A stretch of 64,000 nt of DNA from Massilia rhizosphaerae (GTDB taxonomy: Bacteria; Pseudomonadota; Gammaproteobacteria; Burkholderiales; Burkholderiaceae_D). Made by a program: the position numbers and the translations under genes. The stretch covers positions 310,001-374,000 of the forward strand of contig NZ_JADKYX010000003.1 in assembly GCF_016093545.1 (NCBI RefSeq), in the 5' to 3' direction. This document shows positions 26,153 through 33,840 of the stretch, in pieces (positions within the stretch are counted from its first letter, which is position 1; every line of letters begins with the position of its first letter). The notes beneath the pieces were generated by a model, which worked only from the letters and a program-made list of their open reading frames with translations, was not told the origin of the DNA and did not search any database.

Positions 26153-26842
26153 ATGCACACCGCCGTCAATCTGTGGCCGCTGCTCGGCATCGCTGCCGTC
26201 GCCGCCGGATTCCTGTTGCGCGCCCACCCGGTGCTCGTCGTGATCGTCGCCTGCGGCGTCACGGGCTGGGCCGCGCACCTGCCCGTGGCGCGCCTGCTGG
26301 AATCGCTCGGCAGCGCGTTCATCAAGACCCGCAACCTGCCGCTGATCCTGCTGCTGCCGCTGGCCGCGATCGGCCTGCTGGAACGCTACGGCCTCAAGGA
26401 ATACGCGCAGGCCGGCATCGCCCGTGTCCGGTCGGCTACGACGGGGCGCCTGCTGACGGTGTACCTGCTGGCGCGCGAGGTCGCCGCCGCGTTCGGGCTG
26501 ACGAGCCTCGGCGGCCATCCGAACATGGTGCGCCCGCTCGTCGCGCCGATGGCCGAGGCGGCGGCCGAGGCGCGCCACGGGACCCTGCCCGAGCCGCTGC
26601 GCCAGCGCATCCGGGCCATGAGCGCGGCCACGGACAATGTCGGCCTGTTCTTCGGCGAGGACGTGTTCGTCGCGTTCGGCGCCATCGTGCTGATGCAGAC
26701 GATCCTCAAGGCCGAGGGCCTCGAGGTGGATCCCGTCGGGATGGCCTTGTGGGGTTTGCCGACGGCCGTGACGGCCTTCGTCATCCACGCCTGGAACCTG
26801 CGCCGGCTCGACGCGCGCATCCGCCGCGAGGCCGGCCGGTGA
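26153..26842 (+). CDS. DUF969 family membrane protein
   Basis: 229 residues with about five or six membrane helices, no signal cleavage, and the family stretch LTSLGGHPNMVRPLVAPMAEAAAE near the middle, followed by ATDNVGLFFGEDVFVAFGA. DUF969 and DUF979 genes are usually side by side and next to pcp; here the stop codon overlaps the GTG of the DUF979 gene and pcp follows. The pair looks like two halves of one transporter. Import or export of pyroglutamate (5-oxoproline) or pyroglutamyl peptides is a reasonable but unproven role. ATG at 26153 follows GGAGGA. Confidence 0.85.
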   Translation: MHTAVNLWPLLGIAAVAAGFLLRAHPVLVVIVACGVTGWAAHLPVARLLESLGSAFIKTRNLPLILLLPLAAIGLLERYGLKEYAQAGIARVRSATTGRLLTVYLLAREVAAAFGLTSLGGHPNMVRPLVAPMAEAAAEARHGTLPEPLRQRIRAMSAATDNVGLFFGEDVFVAFGAIVLMQTILKAEGLEVDPVGMALWGLPTAVTAFVIHAWNLRRLDARIRREAGR

Positions 26843-27795
26843 TCGTGTCCCTCGACGTTTTCTACGTGCTCGTCGGCCTGCTGTTCGCGGCGACGGCCGT
26901 CATGACGGTGCGCGACAGGACCAATCCGCGCCGCGTCACGACGGCGCTGTTCTGGGGCCTGTACGCGCTGGTCTACCTGCTGGGCGAACGCCTGGCGCCG
27001 GCCGTGGCGGGCGTGCTGATGATCGCGATGGCGCTCGTCGCCGGCTGCGGCTTGGTGCGCCCCGGCCGCGCCGACGTCCCGCCGGAAGCGGCGCGGAAGG
27101 CCAGCGCGGCGCGCCTCGGCAACCGGCTGCTCGTGCCGGCGCTGGCGATTCCCGTCGTGACGATGCTCGGTTCCGTCGTGCTCAAGGACGTGCATATCGG
27201 CGCGGCCTTCCTGCTGGACCCGAAGAACGTGACGCTGGTGAGCATGGGCTGCGGCAGCATCGCCGCGCTGGCGCTCGCGTGCGGGCTCACGCGCGCGACG
27301 CCGCTGCAGGGCGTGCGCGAGGCGCGCCGGCTGATCGATGCGATGAGCTGGGCCGTCGTGCTGCCGCACATGCTGGCCGTGCTTGGGCTGCTGTTTTCCG
27401 AGGCAGGCGTGGGCAAGGCCGTGGCCCACGTCGCGACGCGTTATCTGCCCCTCGACTCGCGGCTCTTGGCCTGCGCCGCGTTCTGCGTGGGCATGGCATT
27501 ATTTACCGTCGTGATGGGCAATGGCTTCGCCGCGTTTCCCGTCATCGCGGGCGGCATCGGGATTCCCGTGCTCGTCGGCGTGTACCATGCGAATCCGGCC
27601 GTGATGGCGGCCATCGGCATGTTCAGCGCCTATTGCGGCACCTTGATGACGCCCATGGCCGCGAATTTCAACATCGTGCCGGCGGCGCTGCTCGACCTGC
27701 CCGACAAGAATGCCGTGATCAAGGCCCAGCTGCCGACCGCGCTGCCGCTGCTGGGCGCGAATATCGTGTTGTTGTATTTTTTGATGTATCGATGA
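26839..27795 (+). CDS. DUF979 family membrane protein
   Basis: 318 residues with roughly nine hydrophobic helices. Family-like stretches include LGNRLLVPALAIPVVTMLG, VTLVSMGCGSIAALALAC and, near the end, GMFSAYCGTLMTPMAANFNIVPAALL. The GTG start at 26839 overlaps the stop of the DUF969 gene (GTGA); a GTG two codons later is also possible. The pcp gene starts 7 bp after the stop. Tight spacing implies a three-gene operon. With DUF969 it likely forms a membrane complex; transport of the pcp product or substrate is inferred from the conserved neighbourhood. Confidence 0.85.
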   Translation: MIVSLDVFYVLVGLLFAATAVMTVRDRTNPRRVTTALFWGLYALVYLLGERLAPAVAGVLMIAMALVAGCGLVRPGRADVPPEAARKASAARLGNRLLVPALAIPVVTMLGSVVLKDVHIGAAFLLDPKNVTLVSMGCGSIAALALACGLTRATPLQGVREARRLIDAMSWAVVLPHMLAVLGLLFSEAGVGKAVAHVATRYLPLDSRLLACAAFCVGMALFTVVMGNGFAAFPVIAGGIGIPVLVGVYHANPAVMAAIGMFSAYCGTLMTPMAANFNIVPAALLDLPDKNAVIKAQLPTALPLLGANIVLLYFLMYR

Positions 27796-27802
27796 GGCGA
27801 AC

Positions 27803-28474
27803 ATGACCGCACCGACTCCCCAAGCTCCCGCCCGGACCGTCCTCCTGACCGGGTTCGACCCCTTCAACGGCGCCGCCATCAATCCGTCGTGGGAAGCCGC
27901 GCGGCTACTTGACGGCTGGTCCGGGCCGGGCTTCGCGGTGGCCGCGCGCCGGCTCCCCTGCGCGTTCGGCGCCGCCATCGACGCGCTGCGCGCCGCCATC
28001 GCCGAGGTCAAGCCCGACGTCGTGATCTCCGTCGGCCAAGCCGGCGGCCGCTCCGAGATTTCGCTGGAGCGCGTGGCCATCAACATGGACGACGCGTCGA
28101 TCCGCGACAACGCGGGCCGCCAGCCCATCGACACGCCCGTCGTGGCGGACGGACCGGCCGCGTATTTCACCACCTTGCCCGTCAAGGCCATCGTGAAAGC
28201 GCTGCGCCTGCGCGGCTTTCCGGCCAGCGTGTCGCAGACGGCGGGCACCTTCGTCTGCAACCACGTGTTCTACGGCTTGATGCACCAGACCGCCGGACAG
28301 CCGCTGAAGGCGGGGTTCATCCACGTGCCGTTCCTGCCGGAGCAGGCCGCGGACCGGCCGGAGCGGCCGCCGTCGATGGCATTGCGCGACATCGTCGACG
28401 CGTTGCGCATCGCGGTGGAGGTGGCGGTCGTCACGGAAAGCGACGCAGTAGAAGCTGGCGGCGCGACCCATTAA
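27803..28474 (+). CDS. pcp: Pyroglutamyl-peptidase I
   Basis: 223 residues, a typical length of the C15 cysteine peptidase that removes N-terminal pyroglutamate from peptides in the cytoplasm. Expected sites are visible: LLTGFDPFNGAAINPSWEA at the start, the Glu region VGQAGGRSEISLERVA, the catalytic Cys in GTFVCNHVFYGLMH and the His in FIHVPFLPEQ. Third gene of the DUF969-DUF979-pcp operon. Eighteen bases after its stop a long inverted repeat pair (REPIN-like) begins. Confidence 0.93.
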   Translation: MTAPTPQAPARTVLLTGFDPFNGAAINPSWEAARLLDGWSGPGFAVAARRLPCAFGAAIDALRAAIAEVKPDVVISVGQAGGRSEISLERVAINMDDASIRDNAGRQPIDTPVVADGPAAYFTTLPVKAIVKALRLRGFPASVSQTAGTFVCNHVFYGLMHQTAGQPLKAGFIHVPFLPEQAADRPERPPSMALRDIVDALRIAVEVAVVTESDAVEAGGATH

Positions 28475-28491
28475 TTCGTGTAGATAAGGAC

Positions 28492-28608
28492 GTAGGGTGG
28501 GCATTCGAGGCCGGGGGCCTCGAATGAAACGAGCCCACCAAGCGCATGCGGTCCGCGCACATGGTGGGCACGTGATTGATGCCCCCGGCATCAATCACCC
28601 CACCCTAC
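28492..28608. repeat. Inverted pair of GTAG-headed repeats (REPIN-like), copy 2
   Basis: Two units facing each other. The left unit, 28492-28539, is headed GTAGGGTGGGC, with inner hairpin ATTCGAGGCC-GGG-GGCCTCGAAT and outer stem GGTGGGC/GCCCACC. The right unit (reading leftwards from 28608) is a copy of REP 1, identical over 28561-28610. The inner hairpins differ in sequence between units yet both pair perfectly. It lies between convergent pcp and lysR-type genes. The GTAG of the right unit contains the TAG stop codon of the LysR gene. Confidence 0.85.
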
Positions 28609-29510
28609 GGTTCTCCAGCGGGATTTAAAATTTTGAGGAACGCCCGCACGACCGGCGCATCGTCCTGCGTGGGATACGTGATGTACAGATTGGCCGACGG
28701 CGGATTCGTGCGCACCGGCAGGAAGCGCACGCCCGGCCAGCCGATGCGGCTCGTCGTCGCCGGCATCAGCGCCACGCCCAGCCCGGCGCCCACCATCGCG
28801 AGCAGGGTCTGCGGCTCGGCCGCCTCCTGGAAGATCGCCGGCTGGAAGCCCGCGTTGACGCAGCACTGGATCAGGTAGCGCGGTTCGGCCGACTGGTCCA
28901 GGTGCAAGGTCAGCATCGGCTCGTTGGCGATGTCGATCAGCTCGATGGCGTCCTGCTGCGCCAGCGGGTGCTGGGCATTGATCGCGACGCACACCTCTTC
29001 GCGGAAGCACAGTTCCTGGCGCAGGCCGGCGTTCTTCAGCATGTCTTCGTCGATCCTCGGCTCGCGCCAGAAGCCGACGTCGATCTGGCGGCCGCGCAGC
29101 GCGTCCCACTGGTCGTTCGGGCCCAGTTCGTGGATGGTCCACGTCACGCGCGGGAACTGGCTCTGGAATTGTTCCAGCAGGCCGGGAATCGGGCCCCACA
29201 TCGCGGAGCCGACGATGCCGACGCGCAGGCGCCCGACCTCGCCGCGGTCGATCTGGCGGATCGTGTCGATGGTCATGCGCATGCGGCCTAGCAGGTCGGC
29301 CGCCTCGTGCATCAGCGCCTTGCCGGCGACGGTCAGCTCGAAGCTGCGCGTCGTGCGCGCGAACAGGCGCACCCCGAGTTCGCTCTCCAGCTTCATGATC
29401 TGCTGCGACAACGGCGGCTGCGAGATGTGCAGGCGCTCGGCGGCGCGCGAAAAGCTTTTTTCCTCGGCCACCGCCAGGAAGTATTTCAGTTGCTTCAGGT
29501 CGATCGACAT
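28605..29510 (-). CDS. LysR-family transcriptional regulator
   Basis: 301 residues. N-terminal winged helix-turn-helix (residues 4-63: LKQLKYFLAVAEEKSFSRAAERLHISQPPLSQQIMKLE) and a periplasmic-binding-like effector domain (about 90-295). ATG at 29510 is the family-like start. It lies 19 bp downstream of psuG on the same strand and may be co-transcribed with psuK-psuG, so regulation of pseudouridine use is possible but unproven; the effector is unknown. Its last codons (G-E-P-stop) end inside a repeat element whose conserved GTAG supplies the stop, suggesting the original C-terminus was changed by insertion of the element. Confidence 0.88.
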   Translation of the reverse strand: MSIDLKQLKYFLAVAEEKSFSRAAERLHISQPPLSQQIMKLESELGVRLFARTTRSFELTVAGKALMHEAADLLGRMRMTIDTIRQIDRGEVGRLRVGIVGSAMWGPIPGLLEQFQSQFPRVTWTIHELGPNDQWDALRGRQIDVGFWREPRIDEDMLKNAGLRQELCFREEVCVAINAQHPLAQQDAIELIDIANEPMLTLHLDQSAEPRYLIQCCVNAGFQPAIFQEAAEPQTLLAMVGAGLGVALMPATTSRIGWPGVRFLPVRTNPPSANLYITYPTQDDAPVVRAFLKILNPAGEP

Positions 29511-29529
29511 GGCGTCTCCGCGAATGGGC

Positions 29530-30450
29530 TCAGACGTGCGCCGTGGCGTGCAGCGCCGCCGCAAGGCGGGCGCCGACGAGGGCGTTGTGCTTCACGAGCG
29601 CGATGTTGGTGGCGAGGCTGCGGCCGCCCGTCAGGTCCTTGATGCGGGCCAGCAGGAACGGCGTCACGGCCTTGCCCTTGACGCCTTGCGCGCCGGCCTC
29701 GCGCAGCGCTTGCGCGATGATGCCGTCGATCTCGTCGTTCTGCAGCGCCGATTCGGCCGGCACCGGATTGCTGACGACGACGCCGCCGCTCAGCCCCAGC
29801 TGCCACTTGGTGCGGATGAAGCGGGCCTGCTGCTCCGGCGTGTCGAGCTGGAAGTCGGCGTTGAAGCCCGATTCGCGCGTGAAGAATGCGGGGAAGCCCG
29901 GCTGGCCGACGCTCACCACCGGCACGCCGTGCGTCTCCAGGTATTCCAGCGTGAGGCCGATGTCGAGGATCGACTTCACGCCCGCGCACACGACGGCCAC
30001 GCTGGTGCGCGCCAGTTCCTGCAGGTCGGCCGAGATGTCGAAGCTCGTGGCCGCGCCGCGGTGCACGCCGCCGATGCCGCCCGTGACGAACACCTCGATG
30101 CCGGCCAGCGCCGCGCAGATCATCGTCGCGGCCACCGTCGTCGCGCCCAGCTTTTTCTCGGCCAGCGCGTAGGCGAGGTCGCGCCGGCTGACCTTGAGGG
30201 CATCCTGCGCATTGCCCAGCCGTTCGAGCTGGGCGTCCGCCAGGCCCACGCAGATGCGGCCGTCGATGAGGGCGATGGTGGCCGGCGTCGCGCCGGCGGC
30301 GCGGATCACCTGCTCGACCTCGCGCGCCGTCCGCACGTTCTGCGGGTACGGCATGCCGTGCGAAATGATCGTCGACTCGAGCGCGACGACGGGCTTGCCG
30401 GCCGCGCGCGCGGCCGCGACTTCGGGAGAAAACTGGAGGAAGGATTGCAT
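29530..30450 (-). CDS. psuG: Pseudouridine-5'-phosphate glycosidase
   Basis: 306 residues, the normal PsuG length. Family features: VALESTIISHGMPYPQNV (catalytic Glu) near the start, VTGGIGGVHRGA in the middle, VCAGVKSILDIGLTLEYLETHGVPVV (catalytic Lys) and the C-terminal GGRSLATNIALVKHNALVGA. It splits pseudouridine 5'-phosphate to uracil and ribose 5-phosphate. The kinase that makes its substrate is encoded 2 bp upstream on the same strand. The uracil product can enter the reductive pyrimidine pathway encoded at 47974-57902. Confidence 0.95.
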   Translation of the reverse strand: MQSFLQFSPEVAAARAAGKPVVALESTIISHGMPYPQNVRTAREVEQVIRAAGATPATIALIDGRICVGLADAQLERLGNAQDALKVSRRDLAYALAEKKLGATTVAATMICAALAGIEVFVTGGIGGVHRGAATSFDISADLQELARTSVAVVCAGVKSILDIGLTLEYLETHGVPVVSVGQPGFPAFFTRESGFNADFQLDTPEQQARFIRTKWQLGLSGGVVVSNPVPAESALQNDEIDGIIAQALREAGAQGVKGKAVTPFLLARIKDLTGGRSLATNIALVKHNALVGARLAAALHATAHV

Positions 30451-30452
30451 GT

Positions 30453-31568
30453 TCAGTCCTGTGAAAGCGGGTGATGTTCGGTGGCGAGGCTGCTCGGACC
30501 CAGGCCCGGATGCACGGTCTCGGGCACGCCCAGCGTGAGGGCCGACAGGTGCAGGCCGCGCCGGCATGCGAGCACGAGGTCGTCGGTCCCGTCGTCCTGC
30601 ACGAGCGACCAGCAGACGGCGGCGGCGAACGCGTCGCCGGCCCCCGTCACGTCGACGACGTCGACGGGCGGCGCGGGCAGGTCGACGACATCGTCGCCGG
30701 CGGTGACGAGCACGCCGCGCGCGCCGCGCGTGACGACGAGGTCGCGCGCGCCCTGGGCCTGCACGTCGCGCATGGCCGCTTCGATGGCAGCGTCGTCCGC
30801 CAGCGGCCGGCCGACGCGGGCCGCGAGTTCGCCGGCGTTGAGGATCAACAGGCGCACGCCGGACAGGTCGTCCGGCAGGCGCGCCATCTTCGGTTCGGAC
30901 ACGGCGACGACGACCAGCGGCGTGGCGTTGCGCCGCGCCTGGCGGGCGAGGGCGGCGACGGTGTCCTGCGGCAGGTTCAGGTCCGCCACGACGAGGGCCG
31001 CGCCCGCGAGCTGGGCCTGGCGCGCGTCGATGAACGCGGCCTCGAGCCGGTCGTACAGCGCCATGTCGGCCAGCGCGACGACCATCTCGCCGTCGCGGTC
31101 CAGCACGGCCGTGTACGTGCCGCTGCAGCAGCCTTCCAGGCGCAGCGCGCCGCGCACGTCGATGCCGAGGCTTTCCGCGTGCGCGAGCAGGGCGGCGCCG
31201 GACGAATCGGCGCCGATGGCGGTCAGCAGTGCGGCGGTCGTGCCCAGCCGGGCGAGGTTCTCCGCGATGTTGCGCGCCACGCCGCCGAACGATTCGCTCT
31301 GGCTGGCCGGGTTCGACGTGCGCAGCGCGATGGCGGCCGTCGAGCGTAGCTTGCGGTCCAGGTTCGCGGCGCCTACGCAGACGACGGGACGGCGGTCCGG
31401 CAGCACGTAGGCGCGCCCCAGCAGCTTGCGCTCGCGGATCAGGCCCGCGATATAGCCGGCGACGGCCGAGCGCGACAAGCCCAGCTGGTTGGCGAGGTCT
31501 TGCTGCGAAATGAACGGGTTCGCGCGGATGGCCTCGTACAACTGTTGTTTTTTTGGCGATTCGGTCAC
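30453..31568 (-). CDS. psuK: PfkB-family pseudouridine kinase with N-terminal DNA-binding domain
   Basis: 371 residues. Residues 1-58 form a winged helix-turn-helix (PFISQQDLANQLGLSRSAVAGYIAGL), absent from minimal PfkB kinases. Residues 60-350 are a ribokinase-fold kinase: ASQSESFGGVARNIAENLARLG (about 88-110) and the catalytic DVTGAGDAF with Asp312. With psuG next door, the substrate is most likely pseudouridine. The fused DNA-binding domain suggests a kinase that also regulates, possibly its own operon: two TTAAAC-N3-TGTTTT boxes 20 bp apart lie directly upstream of the start. Divergent from punA. Confidence 0.88.
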   Translation of the reverse strand: MTESPKKQQLYEAIRANPFISQQDLANQLGLSRSAVAGYIAGLIRERKLLGRAYVLPDRRPVVCVGAANLDRKLRSTAAIALRTSNPASQSESFGGVARNIAENLARLGTTAALLTAIGADSSGAALLAHAESLGIDVRGALRLEGCCSGTYTAVLDRDGEMVVALADMALYDRLEAAFIDARQAQLAGAALVVADLNLPQDTVAALARQARRNATPLVVVAVSEPKMARLPDDLSGVRLLILNAGELAARVGRPLADDAAIEAAMRDVQAQGARDLVVTRGARGVLVTAGDDVVDLPAPPVDVVDVTGAGDAFAAAVCWSLVQDDGTDDLVLACRRGLHLSALTLGVPETVHPGLGPSSLATEHHPLSQD

Positions 31569-31581
31569 GATGACGGGTGAA

Positions 31582-31616
31582 TTAAACTTTTGTTTTTCAT
31601 CTTAAACATATGTTTT
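31582..31616. promoter_or_regulatory. Tandem TTAAAC-N3-TGTTTT operator boxes upstream of psuK
   Basis: Box 1 at 31582-31596 (core AAACTTTTGTTT) and box 2 at 31602-31616 (core AAACATATGTTT, a perfect palindrome). Their starts are 20 bp apart, about two helical turns, and box 1 begins 14 bp before the psuK start codon. This is the layout of a repressor site. The HTH-kinase PsuK itself or the LysR protein are candidate binders. Confidence 0.5.
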
Positions 31617-31660
31617 GTCGCGGTCAACGTGGCGATATGCATGGGAGAAGTCTAGCGTGA

Positions 31661-31706
31661 ATTTATTGCGTGAAGATATAAATCCGCCAGAAAAATGGTA
31701 TTTGCC
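31661..31706. promoter_or_regulatory. Shared nucleoside-locus motif, copy B
   Basis: ATTTAT (31661-31666), 11 bases, ATAAAT (31678-31683), then CCGCCAGAAAAATGGTATTTGCC. It lies between the divergent psuK and punA genes, about 75 bp before punA. Same layout as copies A and C. A TTGACA at 31732-31737 nearby could be a -35 element but has no good partner. Confidence 0.45.
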
Positions 31707-31779
31707 AACACAATCCGCATTCATGCATAGTTGACATATTTTGGTGCACCGCCAGCCTCATCTCGACCGGACCGCGACA

Positions 31780-32622
31780 ATGACCACCCAACAGTTCAGC
31801 AACACCCCCTTCGAAGCCGCCGACGTCATCCGCGCCCGCAAGCCGGGCTTCACGCCGCGCGTGGCCCTGATCCTCGGTTCCGGCCTCGGCGTGCTGGCCG
31901 AGCAGATGACGGATGCGGTGGCGATCGGCTATGCCGACCTGCCGGGCTTCCCGATCAGCACCGTGCACGGCCATGCCGGCGAACTGGTGCTGGGCACGCT
32001 CGCGGGCGTGCCGGTCGCGTGCATGAAGGGCCGCGGCCACTTTTATGAAGGCTATGGCCCGGGCGTGATGACGTCCGCGGTGCGCACCTTCAAACTGATC
32101 GGCTGCGAACTGCTGTTCGTGACGAATGCGGCCGGCTCGCTGCGTCCGGAAGTGGACGCCGGCAGCGTCGTCGTGCTGACGGACCACATCAACCTGCTGC
32201 CGGGCAGCCCGATGGCCGGCCCGAACGACGACCGCTTCGGCCCGCGCTTCTTCAGCATGGCCAACGCGTACGACGCCGGCATCCGCGACCTGATCAAGGC
32301 CACGGCGGCGGACAAGAACATCGCCGTGAACGAAGGCGTGTACCTGGCGTGCCCGGGTCCGAACTTCGAGACGGCCGCCGAGATCCGCGCATTCAAGGCG
32401 CTCGGCGCGGACGTCGTCGGCATGTCCGTCGTGCCGGAAGTGATCGCGGCGCGCCACTGCGGCCTGAAGGTGGCGGGCGTTTCCGCCATCACAAATTTGG
32501 CCGAGGGCTTGAGCCCGTTCCCGCTGTCGCACGAGCAGACGCTGAAGTATGCTGCGGTGGCGGCCAAGGAGATGGTCACGCTGATCCACGGCTTCATCGA
32601 ACGTCTGGGCAAGACCGCCTGA
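31780..32622 (+). CDS. punA: Purine-nucleoside phosphorylase (trimeric type)
   Basis: 280 residues. It cleaves inosine/guanosine and deoxy forms with phosphate, giving base plus (deoxy)ribose 1-phosphate. Family motifs: ALILGSGLG, STVHGHAGELVLG, GRGHFYEGY, VTNAAGSL, GVYLACPGPNFETAAEIRAF and VGMSVVPEVIAARH with ITNLAEG at the end. Length is that of trimeric PNPs rather than hexameric DeoD. Start at 31780 (MTTQQF) lacks a clear ribosome site; an earlier TTG in frame at 31741 is less likely. First gene of a six-gene run with deoB 24 bp downstream. Its product is the substrate of DeoB. Confidence 0.93.
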   Translation: MTTQQFSNTPFEAADVIRARKPGFTPRVALILGSGLGVLAEQMTDAVAIGYADLPGFPISTVHGHAGELVLGTLAGVPVACMKGRGHFYEGYGPGVMTSAVRTFKLIGCELLFVTNAAGSLRPEVDAGSVVVLTDHINLLPGSPMAGPNDDRFGPRFFSMANAYDAGIRDLIKATAADKNIAVNEGVYLACPGPNFETAAEIRAFKALGADVVGMSVVPEVIAARHCGLKVAGVSAITNLAEGLSPFPLSHEQTLKYAAVAAKEMVTLIHGFIERLGKTA

Positions 32623-32646
32623 TCACGGGAATAGGGAAGGGATACC

Positions 32647-33840
32647 ATGTCACGCGCATTCATCCTCCTGCTGGACTCCTTCGGCCTGGGCGCCTTGCCC
32701 GACGCCGATAAATACGGCGACGCGGGCGCCGACACCCTCGGCCACATCGCGCAGTGGGCGCAGGCATCGGGCAAGCCGCTGGCGCTGCCCACGCTGGAAG
32801 CGATCGGCCTCGGCGCCGCCGCGCACAAGGCCAGCGGCGCATGGCCCGCGGGATTCAACAAGCGCGACGGCTTCACCGGCGCCTGGGGCGTCGCGCGCGA
32901 ACGCTCCACCGGCAAGGACACGCAGAGCGGCCACTGGGAAATCGCCGGCGTGCCCGTGCTGTTCGACTGGGGCTACTTCCCGAAGACGGTGCCGACCTTC
33001 CCGCAGGCGCTGACCGACAAGCTGGCCGAGGTCACGGGCGTGCCGGGCTGGCTGGGCAACTGCCATGCGTCCGGCACGACCATCATCACGGAACTGGGCG
33101 ACGAGCATGTCGCGACCGGCAAGCCGATCATCTACACGTCGGCCGACTCGGTGATGCAGATCGCCGCGCACGAAGAGCACTTCGGCCTCGAGCGCCTGTA
33201 CCAGGTGTGCGAAGCCGCGTACGAACTGGTCAAGCCGTACAACATCGGACGCGTGATCGCGCGTCCGTTCACGGGCGCCAACGGCAACTACAAGCGCACG
33301 AGCAACCGCCACGATTACGCCGTGCCCCCGGTCGCCCCTACCTTGCTGGACCACGTGAAGGATGCCGGGGGCGAGGTCATCGCGCTCGGCAAGATCAGCG
33401 ACATCTTTGCCGGCCAGGGCGTCACGCAACTCATCAAGGGCGCCGACAACATGGCGCTGTTCGACCGCCTGCTGGAAGTGGCCGGCACGGCGCCGGACAA
33501 ATCGCTCACGTTCGTGAATTTCGTCGACTTCGACATGCACTTCGGCCACCGCCGCGACGTGGCCGGCTACGCGAACGCGCTGCACGAACTGGATGCGCGC
33601 CTGCCGGACTTCATCGCGAAGTTGAAGGAGGGCGACCTCGTCGTCATCACGGCGGACCACGGCTGCGACCCGACGTGGGCCGGCTCCGACCACACGCGCG
33701 AACACATCCCGATGCTGTTCTTCGGCCCGGCCGCGCCCGCGCGCGAGCTGCCGGTGTCCGACACGTTCTCCGACATCGGTGCCACGCTGGCGCACCACCT
33801 CGGCGTCCAACCCCTTGCCAACGGAACCGCATTGTTATGA
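32647..33840 (+). CDS. deoB: Phosphopentomutase
   Basis: 397 residues, alkaline-phosphatase-superfamily enzyme moving phosphate from C1 to C5 of (deoxy)ribose. Visible motifs: LLLDSFGLGALPDADKYGDAGADTLGH (metal-binding Asp and the Thr region), GKDTQSGHWEIAG, and FVNFVDFDMHFGHRRD...ITADHGCDPTWAGSDHTREHIPML with the C-terminal metal ligands. Length matches DeoB (about 400). Ribosome site GGAAGGG upstream. The stop overlaps the deoC start (ATGA), so translation is coupled. Confidence 0.95.
   Translation: MSRAFILLLDSFGLGALPDADKYGDAGADTLGHIAQWAQASGKPLALPTLEAIGLGAAAHKASGAWPAGFNKRDGFTGAWGVARERSTGKDTQSGHWEIAGVPVLFDWGYFPKTVPTFPQALTDKLAEVTGVPGWLGNCHASGTTIITELGDEHVATGKPIIYTSADSVMQIAAHEEHFGLERLYQVCEAAYELVKPYNIGRVIARPFTGANGNYKRTSNRHDYAVPPVAPTLLDHVKDAGGEVIALGKISDIFAGQGVTQLIKGADNMALFDRLLEVAGTAPDKSLTFVNFVDFDMHFGHRRDVAGYANALHELDARLPDFIAKLKEGDLVVITADHGCDPTWAGSDHTREHIPMLFFGPAAPARELPVSDTFSDIGATLAHHLGVQPLANGTALL

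Noticed and set aside
31732..31737. TTGACA as the punA -35 box
   Set aside because: No acceptable -10 element at 16-18 bp downstream; left unassigned.
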